From an uncultured bacterium (GTDB taxonomy: Bacteria > Patescibacteriota > Saccharimonadia > Saccharimonadales > Saccharimonadaceae): DNA of 13,911 nucleotides. The stretch lies in contig CAIOSL010000050.1 in assembly GCA_903861015.1 (NCBI GenBank), positions 1-13,911 on the forward strand, written 5' to 3'. The notes beneath the pieces were generated by a model that saw only the letters and a program-made list of their open reading frames with translations, was not told where the DNA came from and ran no database searches. This document shows positions 7,569 to 13,721 of the stretch, piece by piece; position 1 is the stretch's first letter, and every line of letters begins with the position of its first letter. A program made the position numbers and the translations under genes.

Positions 7569-8038
7569 TGACAAAGTATAACGAACTCCAAGTCACCGCA
7601 AATAAAGAGATCAGGCGCTTGGGCCGTGGTATTGCTGCTGGTCAGGGTAAAACCGCCGGTCGTGGTACGAAGGGTCAAAAGGCTCGTTCAGGCAAAAAAT
7701 TACGCCCAATGTTTGCCGGTGGCTCACGCTCAATCGCTAAGTCGGTGCCAAAATCGAAAGGCTTTAAGTCACTCAAGGCAGCCGCTCAGGTTGTTTACCT
7801 TGACCACCTAAACGCCTTCAAGGGCAAGACTGTCGACAACTTTGCACTGTTTGAGGCTGGCTATATTGCATCGCCATACCAAACCGTCAAAATCATTGCT
7901 CGTGGTGAATTGACCGAAACAGTTGACCTACGCGTGGCCGCTGCAAGTAAAAGCGTCAAAGAAGCCGTCGTAAAAGCCGGTGGAAGTTTTGCTAAAACTG
8001 TGGTACCATTAAAGAAGAGCCAAAAACAAGAAGCTTAA
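7568..8038 (+). CDS. rplO: 50S ribosomal protein L15 (uL15)
   Basis: 156 aa. The glycine-rich N-terminal extension is evident as LGRGIAAGQGKTAGRGTKGQ and KARSG (residues 18-42), followed by the globular domain with KIIARGELTETVDLRVAAAS and VKEAVVKAGGSF near the C-terminus. L15 is a late 50S assembly protein. The stretch usually written FEGGQMPLxRRLPKxGF reads FAGGSRSIAKSVPKSKGF here, a moderately divergent version. The ATG overlaps the rpsE TAA by one base, with GGGGAG (7554-7559) as SD. The 103-base gap that follows contains a long hairpin. Confidence 0.96.
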   Translation: MTKYNELQVTANKEIRRLGRGIAAGQGKTAGRGTKGQKARSGKKLRPMFAGGSRSIAKSVPKSKGFKSLKAAAQVVYLDHLNAFKGKTVDNFALFEAGYIASPYQTVKIIARGELTETVDLRVAAASKSVKEAVVKAGGSFAKTVVPLKKSQKQEA

Positions 8039-8044
8039 TAACTC

Positions 8045-8099
8045 TTGTTGCACTTCCCAGGGTGTTATCATTATCGATCAACACCCTGCGGAGTAACAA
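8045..8099 (+). promoter_or_regulatory. Long imperfect hairpin in the rplO-secY gap
   Basis: A 9-bp perfect inverted repeat, CAGGGTGTT (8058-8066) with AACACCCTG (8080-8088), is extended outward. Past one C-C mismatch (8057/8089) come five pairs (8052-8056 with 8090-8094, one G-U). Past a two-base bulge (8050-8051) come five more (TTGTT 8045-8049 with AACAA 8095-8099). Three more pairs may form inside the loop (ATC 8067-8069 with GAT 8076-8078). No T-run follows, so it is not a canonical intrinsic terminator. It may act as an RNA processing or stability element, or a protein-binding attenuator that sets secY expression apart from the ribosomal genes. No convincing promoter is seen in 8039-8141. 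Confidence 0.6.
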
Positions 8100-8141
8100 T
8101 AAGTATCGGACAGTCAAATTCAAGAGAGGGTAGACAACTAG

Positions 8142-9554
8142 ATGAATTGGAAAATAATCTTTAAGTCATTAAAAAACCGCGACATGCTCAAACGAGTTTT
8201 GATCCTGCTCGGTATTATTGTCATTTATCGTTTCTTGGCGCACGTACCAGTACCACTGGCCGAACCATCTCAACTCAAAGAGGTCCTCAGTAGTGTAATC
8301 AACAGCTCTGACTTTGGTGGTTTTTTGAACTTGCTATCTGGTGGCGCCCTGACTAGTTTCTCTATCGTACTGGTCGGTATGAGCCCCTTTATTACCGCCT
8401 CGATTATCACTCAATTGCTGACTAAGGCTATTCCAAAACTCGAAGAACTTCACAAAGACGGCGAATCAGGCCGCCGCAAGATCAACCAATGGACGCGGAT
8501 CATCAGTGTTCCACTGGCAGTTATTCAATCGATTGCTTTTATTTATATCTTGCGCCAAACCGTTCTGACCGGTAACACTACGACCTTATCCGATACTACA
8601 TTGACCGGCTGGATTGTCGCCGTCCTGGCCATGAGCGCCGGTTCGATCTTGTTGATGTGGATGGGCGAGTTAATCACCGAACAAGGTATCGGCAACGGTA
8701 TCAGCTTGGTCATTTTTGCTGGTATCGTCAGTCAATTGCCGCAAACGCTGTCAACAATCGTCAACTCACTGATGGACACCTCGACCGGTTCTCTGAGTGT
8801 CTTTGGCTGGTTTACGCTACCGGTAAACCCTTTGTCATTCTGGGTGGCGGTGGTGCTAGCCCTAGTCTCACTAGCTATTTTGTACCTGCTGGTCAAAATC
8901 AACGAAGCACAGCGGATCATCACCATTAATTATGCCAAGCGCGTTCAGGGCAACAGCAGTTATGGTGGTATCAAGAGTATTTTGCCTGTCAAATTAATTG
9001 GCGCCAATGTTATCCCGATCATCTTTGCGGTGGCCTTTCTGTCGCTACCAGCCTTTATCGGCCAGATCCTCAAGGCTACCGGCAACGCTTCGTACCTTGA
9101 CCTAGCCAACAACTTGATTCTGTGGTTCCAGGCGCCCAGCCAAGGCCAATTCACTGGATCGACCTTGCAAGCATTTATATATCCAGCCGCTTACTTTGTG
9201 CTGGTGATTGCCTTTACATATTTTTATACGGGCATCATCTTTAACTCGAGCGAGATATCCGAGAATCTTCAAAAACAAGGTGGCTTTATCGAAGGTGTAC
9301 GCCCCGGCATCCAAACCGAGAAATACCTCAATCGCACAGTCAACCGATTGACACTATTTGGCTCGTTAACTCTTGGATTGATCGCCGTCCTGCCATTCAT
9401 TGGCGAATACCTAATGTACTCGGTCGCTGGTATTACTGGCAGCAAGTTATCAATCGGTGGTACCGGGTTGCTAATCGTTGTCTCGGTGGCATTAGAGTCC
9501 TTGCGCCAAATCAACTCTCGCGCCCTAATGGTGACCTACGACGACTACAAATAG
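8142..9554 (+). CDS. secY: Preprotein translocase subunit SecY
   Basis: 470 aa, about 25 longer than E. coli SecY. It is the pore subunit of the SecYEG channel for secretion and membrane insertion. Ten membrane segments can be read at about 17-36, 63-93, 119-140, 156-177, 184-206, 229-251, 283-308, 343-367, 402-424 and 437-455. Family motifs are PKLEELHKDGESGRRKINQ (98-116), EQGIGNGISLVIFAGIV (180-196), INEAQRIITINYAKRVQG (253-270) and the cytoplasmic VRPGIQTEKYLNR (386-398), which carries the conserved Arg needed for SecA action. The SD GAGAGGG is at 8124-8130, 11 bases before ATG. It follows rplO as in most bacteria, but adk and map do not follow it. Confidence 0.98.
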   Translation: MNWKIIFKSLKNRDMLKRVLILLGIIVIYRFLAHVPVPLAEPSQLKEVLSSVINSSDFGGFLNLLSGGALTSFSIVLVGMSPFITASIITQLLTKAIPKLEELHKDGESGRRKINQWTRIISVPLAVIQSIAFIYILRQTVLTGNTTTLSDTTLTGWIVAVLAMSAGSILLMWMGELITEQGIGNGISLVIFAGIVSQLPQTLSTIVNSLMDTSTGSLSVFGWFTLPVNPLSFWVAVVLALVSLAILYLLVKINEAQRIITINYAKRVQGNSSYGGIKSILPVKLIGANVIPIIFAVAFLSLPAFIGQILKATGNASYLDLANNLILWFQAPSQGQFTGSTLQAFIYPAAYFVLVIAFTYFYTGIIFNSSEISENLQKQGGFIEGVRPGIQTEKYLNRTVNRLTLFGSLTLGLIAVLPFIGEYLMYSVAGITGSKLSIGGTGLLIVVSVALESLRQINSRALMVTYDDYK

Positions 9555-9576
9555 ACTTATAATGCACCGACAACAG

Positions 9577-9613
9577 GCTAGATGTCGAGCAATTGACATC
9601 TAGCTTTTACTTT
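9577..9613 (+). terminator. Intrinsic terminator after secY
   Basis: GCTAGATGTC (9577-9586) and GACATCTAGC (9595-9604) form a perfect 10-bp stem with an 8-base loop, followed by TTTTACTTT (9605-9613). The stem is only half GC and the T-run is interrupted, so termination may be partial. The 3' arm also contains the TTGACA box of the promoter that follows, so the same palindrome could instead, or also, be read as a DNA operator. It lies 22 bases after the secY stop and marks the end of the S10-spc-secY unit. Confidence 0.75.
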
Positions 9614-9621
9614 AATATAAT
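9593..9621 (+). promoter_or_regulatory. Perfect-consensus sigma70-type promoter upstream of infA
   Basis: TTGACA (9593-9598) and TATAAT (9616-9621) are separated by exactly 17 bases, a full match to the housekeeping promoter consensus. Transcription would start near A9628, giving a leader of about 95 bases before infA. The -35 box lies inside the 3' arm of the secY terminator, so the two signals share DNA. This promoter probably drives infA through rpsI independently of the upstream ribosomal genes. Function is inferred from sequence alone. Confidence 0.8.
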
Positions 9622-9650
9622 TAGGTTATTAAGCAAAAGAAGGAACGCCC

Positions 9651-9719
9651 GTGGCGCTAACTTCATCTATTTTATCTCTTTACGTTACTATATCTTTGGT
9701 GTATAATTGGTTATTGTAA
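9651..9719 (+). CDS. Possible 22-codon leader ORF before infA
   Basis: This is a GTG-start ORF of 22 codons ending in TAA at 9717-9719, three bases before the infA ATG. AAGAAGGA, with core AAGGA at 9640-9644, lies six bases upstream, a well-placed SD. The peptide begins MALTSSILSLYV and ends SLVYNWLL; it is hydrophobic, rich in Leu, Ser and Thr, and has almost no charge. A small CGCC/GGCG hairpin (9646-9656) covers the GTG. It would be carried on mRNA from the upstream promoter (9593-9621) and could couple translation into infA, which has no SD of its own. Its second half overlaps the second promoter, so the frame may be fortuitous. I know no homologue. Confidence 0.3.
   Translation: MALTSSILSLYVTISLVYNWLL
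9679..9707 (+). promoter_or_regulatory. Second promoter immediately upstream of infA
   Basis: TTTACG (9679-9684, four of six matches to TTGACA) and a perfect TATAAT (9702-9707) are 17 bases apart. The expected start point is near 9713-9716, only 7-10 bases before the infA ATG, so the transcript would be almost leaderless and lack an SD. Together with the upstream promoter at 9593-9621 it would form a tandem pair that yields two different infA 5' ends. Confidence 0.6.
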
Positions 9720-9722
9720 TCT

Positions 9723-9947
9723 ATGGCTAATCAAAAGGAAGTAATTAAGTTGCAGGGGAAGGTAGTGGAATCACTGCCTAATACTCAATTTAAGGTCGAA
9801 CTAGAGAACGGTCATAGTATCATCGCCCACATTTCAGGTAAAATGCGCAAGCATTATATCCGACTTGTGCCAGGTGATAACGTGGAAGTCGAGTTGACGC
9901 CTTACGACCTAAGTAAGGGTAGAATCACTTTCCGTTTAAAGGATTAA
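9723..9947 (+). CDS. infA: Translation initiation factor IF-1
   Basis: 74 aa, the usual size (71-75). It is a single OB-fold S1-type domain. Family signatures are [40 protein letters not shown] (27-46), [20 protein letters not shown] and ITFRLKD. IF1 occupies the 30S A site during initiation and works with IF2 and IF3. No SD precedes the ATG; the upstream sequence is ATTGTAATCT. Initiation therefore either uses a short leader made from the promoter at 9679-9707 or is coupled to the 22-codon ORF at 9651-9719. Alternative starts are unlikely because MANQKEVI aligns with the family N-terminus. Confidence 0.97.
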   Translation: MANQKEVIKLQGKVVESLPNTQFKVELENGHSIIAHISGKMRKHYIRLVPGDNVEVELTPYDLSKGRITFRLKD

Positions 9948-9976
9948 CCATAAAGTAGCAGGAGTTTTGAACGCTA

Positions 9977-10093
9977 ATGAAGGTTCGTGCAAGTGTCAAA
10001 AAAATTAGTCCTGATGACCAGTTAGTACGCCGTAAGGGTGTGCTTAGGATCATTAACAAGAAACAACCTAAGAATAAGCAAAGGCAGGGTTAA
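9977..10093 (+). CDS. rpmJ: 50S ribosomal protein L36 (bL36), cysteine-free type
   Basis: 38 aa, the exact family length. It reads [20 protein letters not shown], then [18 protein letters not shown]. The start MKVRASVKK and the end PKxKQRQG are diagnostic. The four zinc ligands of the classical form (CxxC...C...H, as in KxCxxCKIVRRxG) are lost: the first pair is replaced by the SPDD region, and the third position is Asn. This is therefore the C-minus form, which does not bind zinc. AGGAG (9960-9964) lies 12 bases upstream. L36 sits near 23S helix 89 and L16 late in 50S assembly. Confidence 0.95.
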   Translation: MKVRASVKKISPDDQLVRRKGVLRIINKKQPKNKQRQG

Positions 10094-10095
10094 GC

Positions 10096-10482
10096 ATGGC
10101 TCGAATTGCTGGGGTTACGATCCCATCAGAAAAGCAAATTCAGATCGCTTTGACGTATATTTACGGCATCGGTCCAAAATTTGCTGGTAGCATCCTTGCG
10201 GCGGCTAAAGTTGAGCCGACCACTCGGGTGAAAGATCTCACCGAGGCTGAAGAACAACGTATTCGCGATATAATTGACACCAATTATACCGTCGAGGGCG
10301 ACCTACAGCGCTTGGTAAAAAACAATATTAAGCGTTTGGAGGAAATCAGTTCTTACCGTGGCATCAGGCACAAAGACGGACTTCCAGTACGCGGTCAACG
10401 TACCCGCACTAACGCTAAAACTCGTAAGGGTAAAGGCGTCGCAGTGGGTGGTACACAAAAGAAAGCAGCGTCTAAGACATAG
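10096..10482 (+). CDS. rpsM: 30S ribosomal protein S13 (uS13)
   Basis: 128 aa, slightly longer than the usual 118-124. It starts [20 protein letters not shown], followed by YIYGIG, the [19 protein letters not shown] helix, [20 protein letters not shown] and [12 protein letters not shown]. The C-terminal basic tail reaches P-site tRNA. It starts two bases after rpmJ, so there is no room for the untranslated pseudoknot through which S4 represses the alpha operon in E. coli. The SD is poor (GGCAGGG about nine bases upstream). The stop is TAG (10480-10482), followed at once by the rpsK SD. Confidence 0.98.
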   Translation: MARIAGVTIPSEKQIQIALTYIYGIGPKFAGSILAAAKVEPTTRVKDLTEAEEQRIRDIIDTNYTVEGDLQRLVKNNIKRLEEISSYRGIRHKDGLPVRGQRTRTNAKTRKGKGVAVGGTQKKAASKT

Positions 10483-10497
10483 GAAAGGAACTAGATT

Positions 10498-10905
10498 ATG
10501 GCAGAAGATATTACATCATCACAAAAGACAGTCTCTCGTAAGAAACAACGCCGATCAGTTCCAGCTGGTCAGCTGCATGTTCAAGCTACATTTAATAATA
10601 CAATCGTAACTTTTACCGACAAAAAAGGTAACGTCCTTACTACATCAAGTGCTGGCGCTGCCGGTTTTCGCGGTAGCAAAAAAGGTACGGCATACGCTTC
10701 ACAGATCGCTGCTGAAAAAGTCGCTGAAATCGCAAAAAGCCAATTTGGCGCTGCATCAGTTGACGTTTTCGTAAAAGGCGTTGGTCTAGGCCGCGATGCT
10801 GCTATCCGTGCAATGGGCGCATACAATATAACAGTCGACAGCATTCAGGACGTAACAGGGATACCACACGGTGGCGTCCGTCCGCGCAAAGCGAGAAGGG
10901 CATAA
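10498..10905 (+). CDS. rpsK: 30S ribosomal protein S11 (uS11)
   Basis: 135 aa. After a basic extension of about 23 residues the core reads GQLHVQATFNNTIVTFTDKK, SSAGAAGFRGSKKGTAYASQ, VFVKGVGLGRDAAIRAM and DSIQDVTGIPHGGVRPRKAR. S11 forms the 30S platform beside S7 and S18. The ending is unusual: the family has IPHNGC (or IPSDS in archaea and eukaryotes), where the Asn forms an isoaspartate in E. coli, but here the site is Gly125 and the Cys is Val127. The SD GAAAGGAA follows the rpsM stop directly, nearly the same arrangement as between rpsN and rpsH. Confidence 0.98.
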   Translation: MAEDITSSQKTVSRKKQRRSVPAGQLHVQATFNNTIVTFTDKKGNVLTTSSAGAAGFRGSKKGTAYASQIAAEKVAEIAKSQFGAASVDVFVKGVGLGRDAAIRAMGAYNITVDSIQDVTGIPHGGVRPRKARRA

Positions 10906-10908
10906 GCA

Positions 10909-11538
10909 ATGGCACGAGATATTTCTCCTATTGTTAAACAAAGCCGACGTGAAGGGTACGCTCTTCATCCTAAGGCACACAAGGTCATGGCGCACAAAAC
11001 TGGTATTCCAGGTCAGCACGCCAATGGTCGTCCAACTAAACCAAGCTTGTATCTAACACAACTTCGCGAAAAGCAAAAAGTACGCCGTACTTACGGTCTG
11101 CTTGAAAAGCAATTTGCAAGGTTGATTTTGGAAGCTAGCCGCATGAGTGGTAAGAATGGCTTATTGCCAGGCGAAACCTTACTGCAACTTTTGGAACGCC
11201 GTTTGGACAATGCTGTTTACCGCGCTGGTTTTGCAACTAGCCGCCGTGCTGCTCGCCAATTGGTCAGCCACGGGCACTTTATGTTAAACGGCCGCCGAGT
11301 TGACATTCCGTCAATCCGTTTGAGCGCCGGTGACGAAATTGTCGTTCGCCCAAAGAGCACCAAATCAGGTTACTTTAGCCAAATCGAAGAAGTTGTTGGT
11401 AATACATCTCAACAACCACTAAGTTGGATTAAAAGCGACAGCAAAAAGCTAACCATTTCGGTAACTGGTTTGCCAAAACGTGACGAAGCCGAAGCAGATA
11501 TCAAAGAACAGCTAATCGTTGAGTATTACTCACGTTAA
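10909..11538 (+). CDS. rpsD: 30S ribosomal protein S4 (uS4), cysteine-free type
   Basis: 209 aa, the standard length. The N-terminal domain, which carries a zinc-binding Cys cluster in many bacteria, is cysteine-free (MARDISPIVKQSRREG). It continues GIPGQHANG and LREKQKVRRTYGLLEKQFAR. The S4 RNA-binding domain spans about residues 98-155 with LLERRLDNAVYRAGFATSRR, AARQLVSHGHFMLNGRRVDI and SAGDEIVV. S4 initiates 30S body assembly and acts in decoding fidelity; in many bacteria it is the repressor of its own operon. It starts three bases after rpsK. Confidence 0.98.
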   Translation: MARDISPIVKQSRREGYALHPKAHKVMAHKTGIPGQHANGRPTKPSLYLTQLREKQKVRRTYGLLEKQFARLILEASRMSGKNGLLPGETLLQLLERRLDNAVYRAGFATSRRAARQLVSHGHFMLNGRRVDIPSIRLSAGDEIVVRPKSTKSGYFSQIEEVVGNTSQQPLSWIKSDSKKLTISVTGLPKRDEAEADIKEQLIVEYYSR

Positions 11539-11558
11539 AGGGTAAGGAGCCTACTAAG

Positions 11559-12482
11559 ATGACAAAAGTTATTTACAACCCAGCACTAGCTAGTATCGAA
11601 GAGCACAGCGCAACCAGCGCAACTTTCAATATCGAACCTTTGCACGCTGGTTACGGTAATACTCTCGGCAATAGTTTGCGCCGCGTATTACTCTCTAGCA
11701 TCGAAGGTGGCGCTGTCGTAGCCTTTCGTATCGAGGGTGCAACCCACGAATTTACGACTGTTGCCGGCGTCAAAGAAGATGTTGTTGATATCATGCTCAA
11801 CATCAAAAACATTCGCCTGAAAGTTCATGGTGACGAGCCAGTTGAACTACGTCTTGAAAAAACCGGTGCTGGCATCGTCATTGCTGGTGATATCAAGACC
11901 AACGCCAATGTCGAGGTTATCAATCCTAACCAGATCATCTGCACAATCGACGAGCCAAAGAAATCATTGGTTATCGATCTAGTTGCTGAATCTGGCCGTG
12001 GCTACCAAACCATCGAAGAATCAAGCGCAAAGCGCCTACACAGCGATATGATCGCCGTGGATGCCATCTTTAGTCCAGTATTGCGCGTCCGCTACAAAGT
12101 TGAAGGTACACGTGTTGGCCAAGAAACAAATCTTGATAAGTTGCTACTAACTGTCGAGACTGATGGTTCATTGACCCCACGCGAAGCTTTCGAAGAAGCC
12201 GCTGCAATCTTGGTTAACCAATACACCGTTCTGGCTGGATCAACAACAGTTGAATCAGCACCGGCTTTGGGACAAAACAAAGATGGTGAACGAAACGAGC
12301 TAAACACTCCAATCGAAGAACTAAACCTTACCGCCCGCACCGCTAACGCCCTAATCAATAACGATATCCGAACAGTCCACGACCTTGTCACTCTAAGTGA
12401 ACAAGATCTGCGTGAACTAAAAGGTTTCGGTACCAAGGCGTTAGACGAAGTCAAAGAAAAGTTGGCAGAGTTGGAACTTTAA
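11559..12482 (+). CDS. rpoA: DNA-directed RNA polymerase subunit alpha
   Basis: 307 aa, a little shorter than the 329 of E. coli. The N-terminal domain (1 to about 230) carries the dimerisation motif GYGNTLGNSLRRVLLSS (31-47) followed by IEGGAV, and DLVAESGRGYQ (140-150). After a linker of about 20 residues, the C-terminal domain (about 248-307) shows PIEELNLTARTANAL, then GFGTKALDEVKEKLAEL. Arg260, Asn263, Gly291 and Lys293 align with E. coli Arg265, Asn268, Gly296 and Lys298, the UP-element DNA contacts, so UP-element binding is probably kept. Cys128 is the second of only two cysteines in the cluster. SD AAGGAG is at 11544-11549, nine bases upstream. Confidence 0.98.
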   Translation: MTKVIYNPALASIEEHSATSATFNIEPLHAGYGNTLGNSLRRVLLSSIEGGAVVAFRIEGATHEFTTVAGVKEDVVDIMLNIKNIRLKVHGDEPVELRLEKTGAGIVIAGDIKTNANVEVINPNQIICTIDEPKKSLVIDLVAESGRGYQTIEESSAKRLHSDMIAVDAIFSPVLRVRYKVEGTRVGQETNLDKLLLTVETDGSLTPREAFEEAAAILVNQYTVLAGSTTVESAPALGQNKDGERNELNTPIEELNLTARTANALINNDIRTVHDLVTLSEQDLRELKGFGTKALDEVKEKLAELEL

Positions 12483-12485
12483 ATT

Positions 12486-12875
12486 ATGCATAGACATGGA
12501 TATATAGGACGCAAGTTTGGTCGCGAACGCGATCAACGACGCGCATTGTTAAAAGGCTTGGCAACAAGCTTGGTTATTAACGGCAAAGTTGAAACAACAT
12601 TGCCTAAGGCCAAAGAAGTAGTTCGTTATATTGAAAAACTCATCACCAAAGCCAAAAAAGGTGATCTAAGCAACCGCCGCCGCGTTATTGCCGGCCTCAG
12701 CACCGAAGCAGCCGCATTTAGGCTAGTCGATGTTATTGCGCCACAACTAGCCGGTCGTACCAGTGGACACGTTCGCGTTGTCAGAACTGACCTGCGTGTT
12801 GGTGACGGCACCCAGATGGCAATAATCGAGTTTGTTGATGAGATTAAAGAAATAGAGCAGGAGGTTAAAGCGTAA
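12486..12875 (+). CDS. rplQ: 50S ribosomal protein L17 (bL17)
   Basis: 129 aa. The family pattern is visible: MHRHGYIGRKFGRERDQRRA, then LLKGLATSLVINGKVETTLP, KAKEVVRYIEKLITKAKKGD, and a C-terminal RVGDGTQMAIIEFVDE strand. L17 lies near the tunnel exit. It starts three bases after the rpoA stop and has no real SD (upstream is TTGGAACTTTAAATT), so initiation is probably coupled to the end of rpoA. The C-terminus carries AGGAGG (12859-12864) for rplM, whose ATG overlaps the TAA by one base. Confidence 0.97.
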   Translation: MHRHGYIGRKFGRERDQRRALLKGLATSLVINGKVETTLPKAKEVVRYIEKLITKAKKGDLSNRRRVIAGLSTEAAAFRLVDVIAPQLAGRTSGHVRVVRTDLRVGDGTQMAIIEFVDEIKEIEQEVKA

Positions 12876-13315
12876 TGGTTAATGCCAAGACCTATTCACA
12901 AAAACCTGTCGACATTAATCGTCGCTGGATTTTGGTTGATGCATCATCAGCGTCATTAGGCCGTGTTGCGACAACCATCGCAAAACACCTAATCGGCAAA
13001 TACAAGCCAACCTACACCGCACACGTCGATAACGGCGACTACGTTGTTGTTATTAACGCCAAAAACGTTGTAGTTACAGGCGACAAAGAAGTAGCTAAAA
13101 AGTACTACCGACACTCTGGTTTTCCAGGCGGTATTACCGAGGCTAACTTGGGCGAAATGCGGGTTAAATACCCAGAGCGCATCATCGAGATAGCTGTTAA
13201 GGGTATGATCCCTGTCAACAAGCTAACCGCTGGTCGTATGAAGCGTCTACATATTTTTGCAGGCGACACTCATGCTCATACCGCACAACAGCCAGAGAAA
13301 GTAGAGGTTAAGTAA
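12875..13315 (+). CDS. rplM: 50S ribosomal protein L13 (uL13)
   Basis: 146 aa, close to the usual 142-147. The core shows RRWILVDASSASLGRVATTI, HLIGKYKPTYTAHVDNGDYV, VVINAKNVVVTGDK, YYRHSGFPGGI and AVKGMIPVNKL. It ends with RLHIFAGDTHAHTAQQPEKV, matching the family YxGxxHPHxAQQPE pattern. L13 is an early 50S assembly protein. It is followed two bases later by rpsI, the ancient L13-S9 pair. In many Firmicutes cobalt-transporter genes and truA separate rplQ from rplM; here rplQ and rplM overlap, so the pair has become part of the alpha operon. Confidence 0.97.
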   Translation: MVNAKTYSQKPVDINRRWILVDASSASLGRVATTIAKHLIGKYKPTYTAHVDNGDYVVVINAKNVVVTGDKEVAKKYYRHSGFPGGITEANLGEMRVKYPERIIEIAVKGMIPVNKLTAGRMKRLHIFAGDTHAHTAQQPEKVEVK

Positions 13316-13317
13316 TC

Positions 13318-13716
13318 ATGAGCGAAGCAAAATATCTTTACGGCCTAGGACGACGCAAAAGTGCAACCGCATCGGTGCGATTGTACCCAGGTAAAGGCAA
13401 AATCACTATTAATGACAAGCCTGCACTTGAATACCTAAACGCCAACAAGACCCAAATGGCTGAATTAACTGACCCACTAGCTTTGGTTAGCAAGCAAAAA
13501 GATTTTGATATCAACGTGCTTGTCAAAGGCGGCGGTGTTGCTGGCCAAGTCGATGCTATTAAACTAGCAATCGCCAAAGCTATCACTACTGGATTTAGCG
13601 ATCTACGTACGGTTCTTAAAAAAGCCGAGTTCTTGAAACGCGATTCTCGCGAAAAAGAACGCAAGAAATACGGTTTGCGATCAGCTCGCAAACGAGAGCA
13701 ATTCTCAAAGCGTTAA
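13318..13716 (+). CDS. rpsI: 30S ribosomal protein S9 (uS9)
   Basis: 132 aa. It starts with YLYGLGRRKSATASVRLYPG (6-25), then INDKPALEYL, VKGGGVAGQVDAIKLAIAKA and the basic end LKRDSREKERKKYGLRSARK, finishing QFSKR. The C-terminal Lys-Arg reaches the P site and touches the tRNA anticodon stem, and it is intact here. The SD is GAGG within the rplM end (EKVEVK), with the ATG two bases after the TAA. It is the last gene of the cluster, followed by a strong terminator. Confidence 0.98.
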   Translation: MSEAKYLYGLGRRKSATASVRLYPGKGKITINDKPALEYLNANKTQMAELTDPLALVSKQKDFDINVLVKGGGVAGQVDAIKLAIAKAITTGFSDLRTVLKKAEFLKRDSREKERKKYGLRSARKREQFSKR

Positions 13717-13721
13717 TATAC

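Noticed and set aside
8045..8077. Promoter for secY in the rplO-secY gap
   Set aside because: TTGTTG or TTGCAC with a 17-base spacer leads only to TCATTA or TATCGA, too weak to claim.
8058..8100. Intrinsic terminator between rplO and secY
   Set aside because: The hairpin is strong but is followed by TAAGTATCGG with no T-run, so I list it as a structured element rather than a terminator.
9699..9707. Extended -10 element at the second infA promoter
   Set aside because: TG directly abuts TATAAT instead of being one base apart (TGnTATAAT), so the extended -10 rule is not met.
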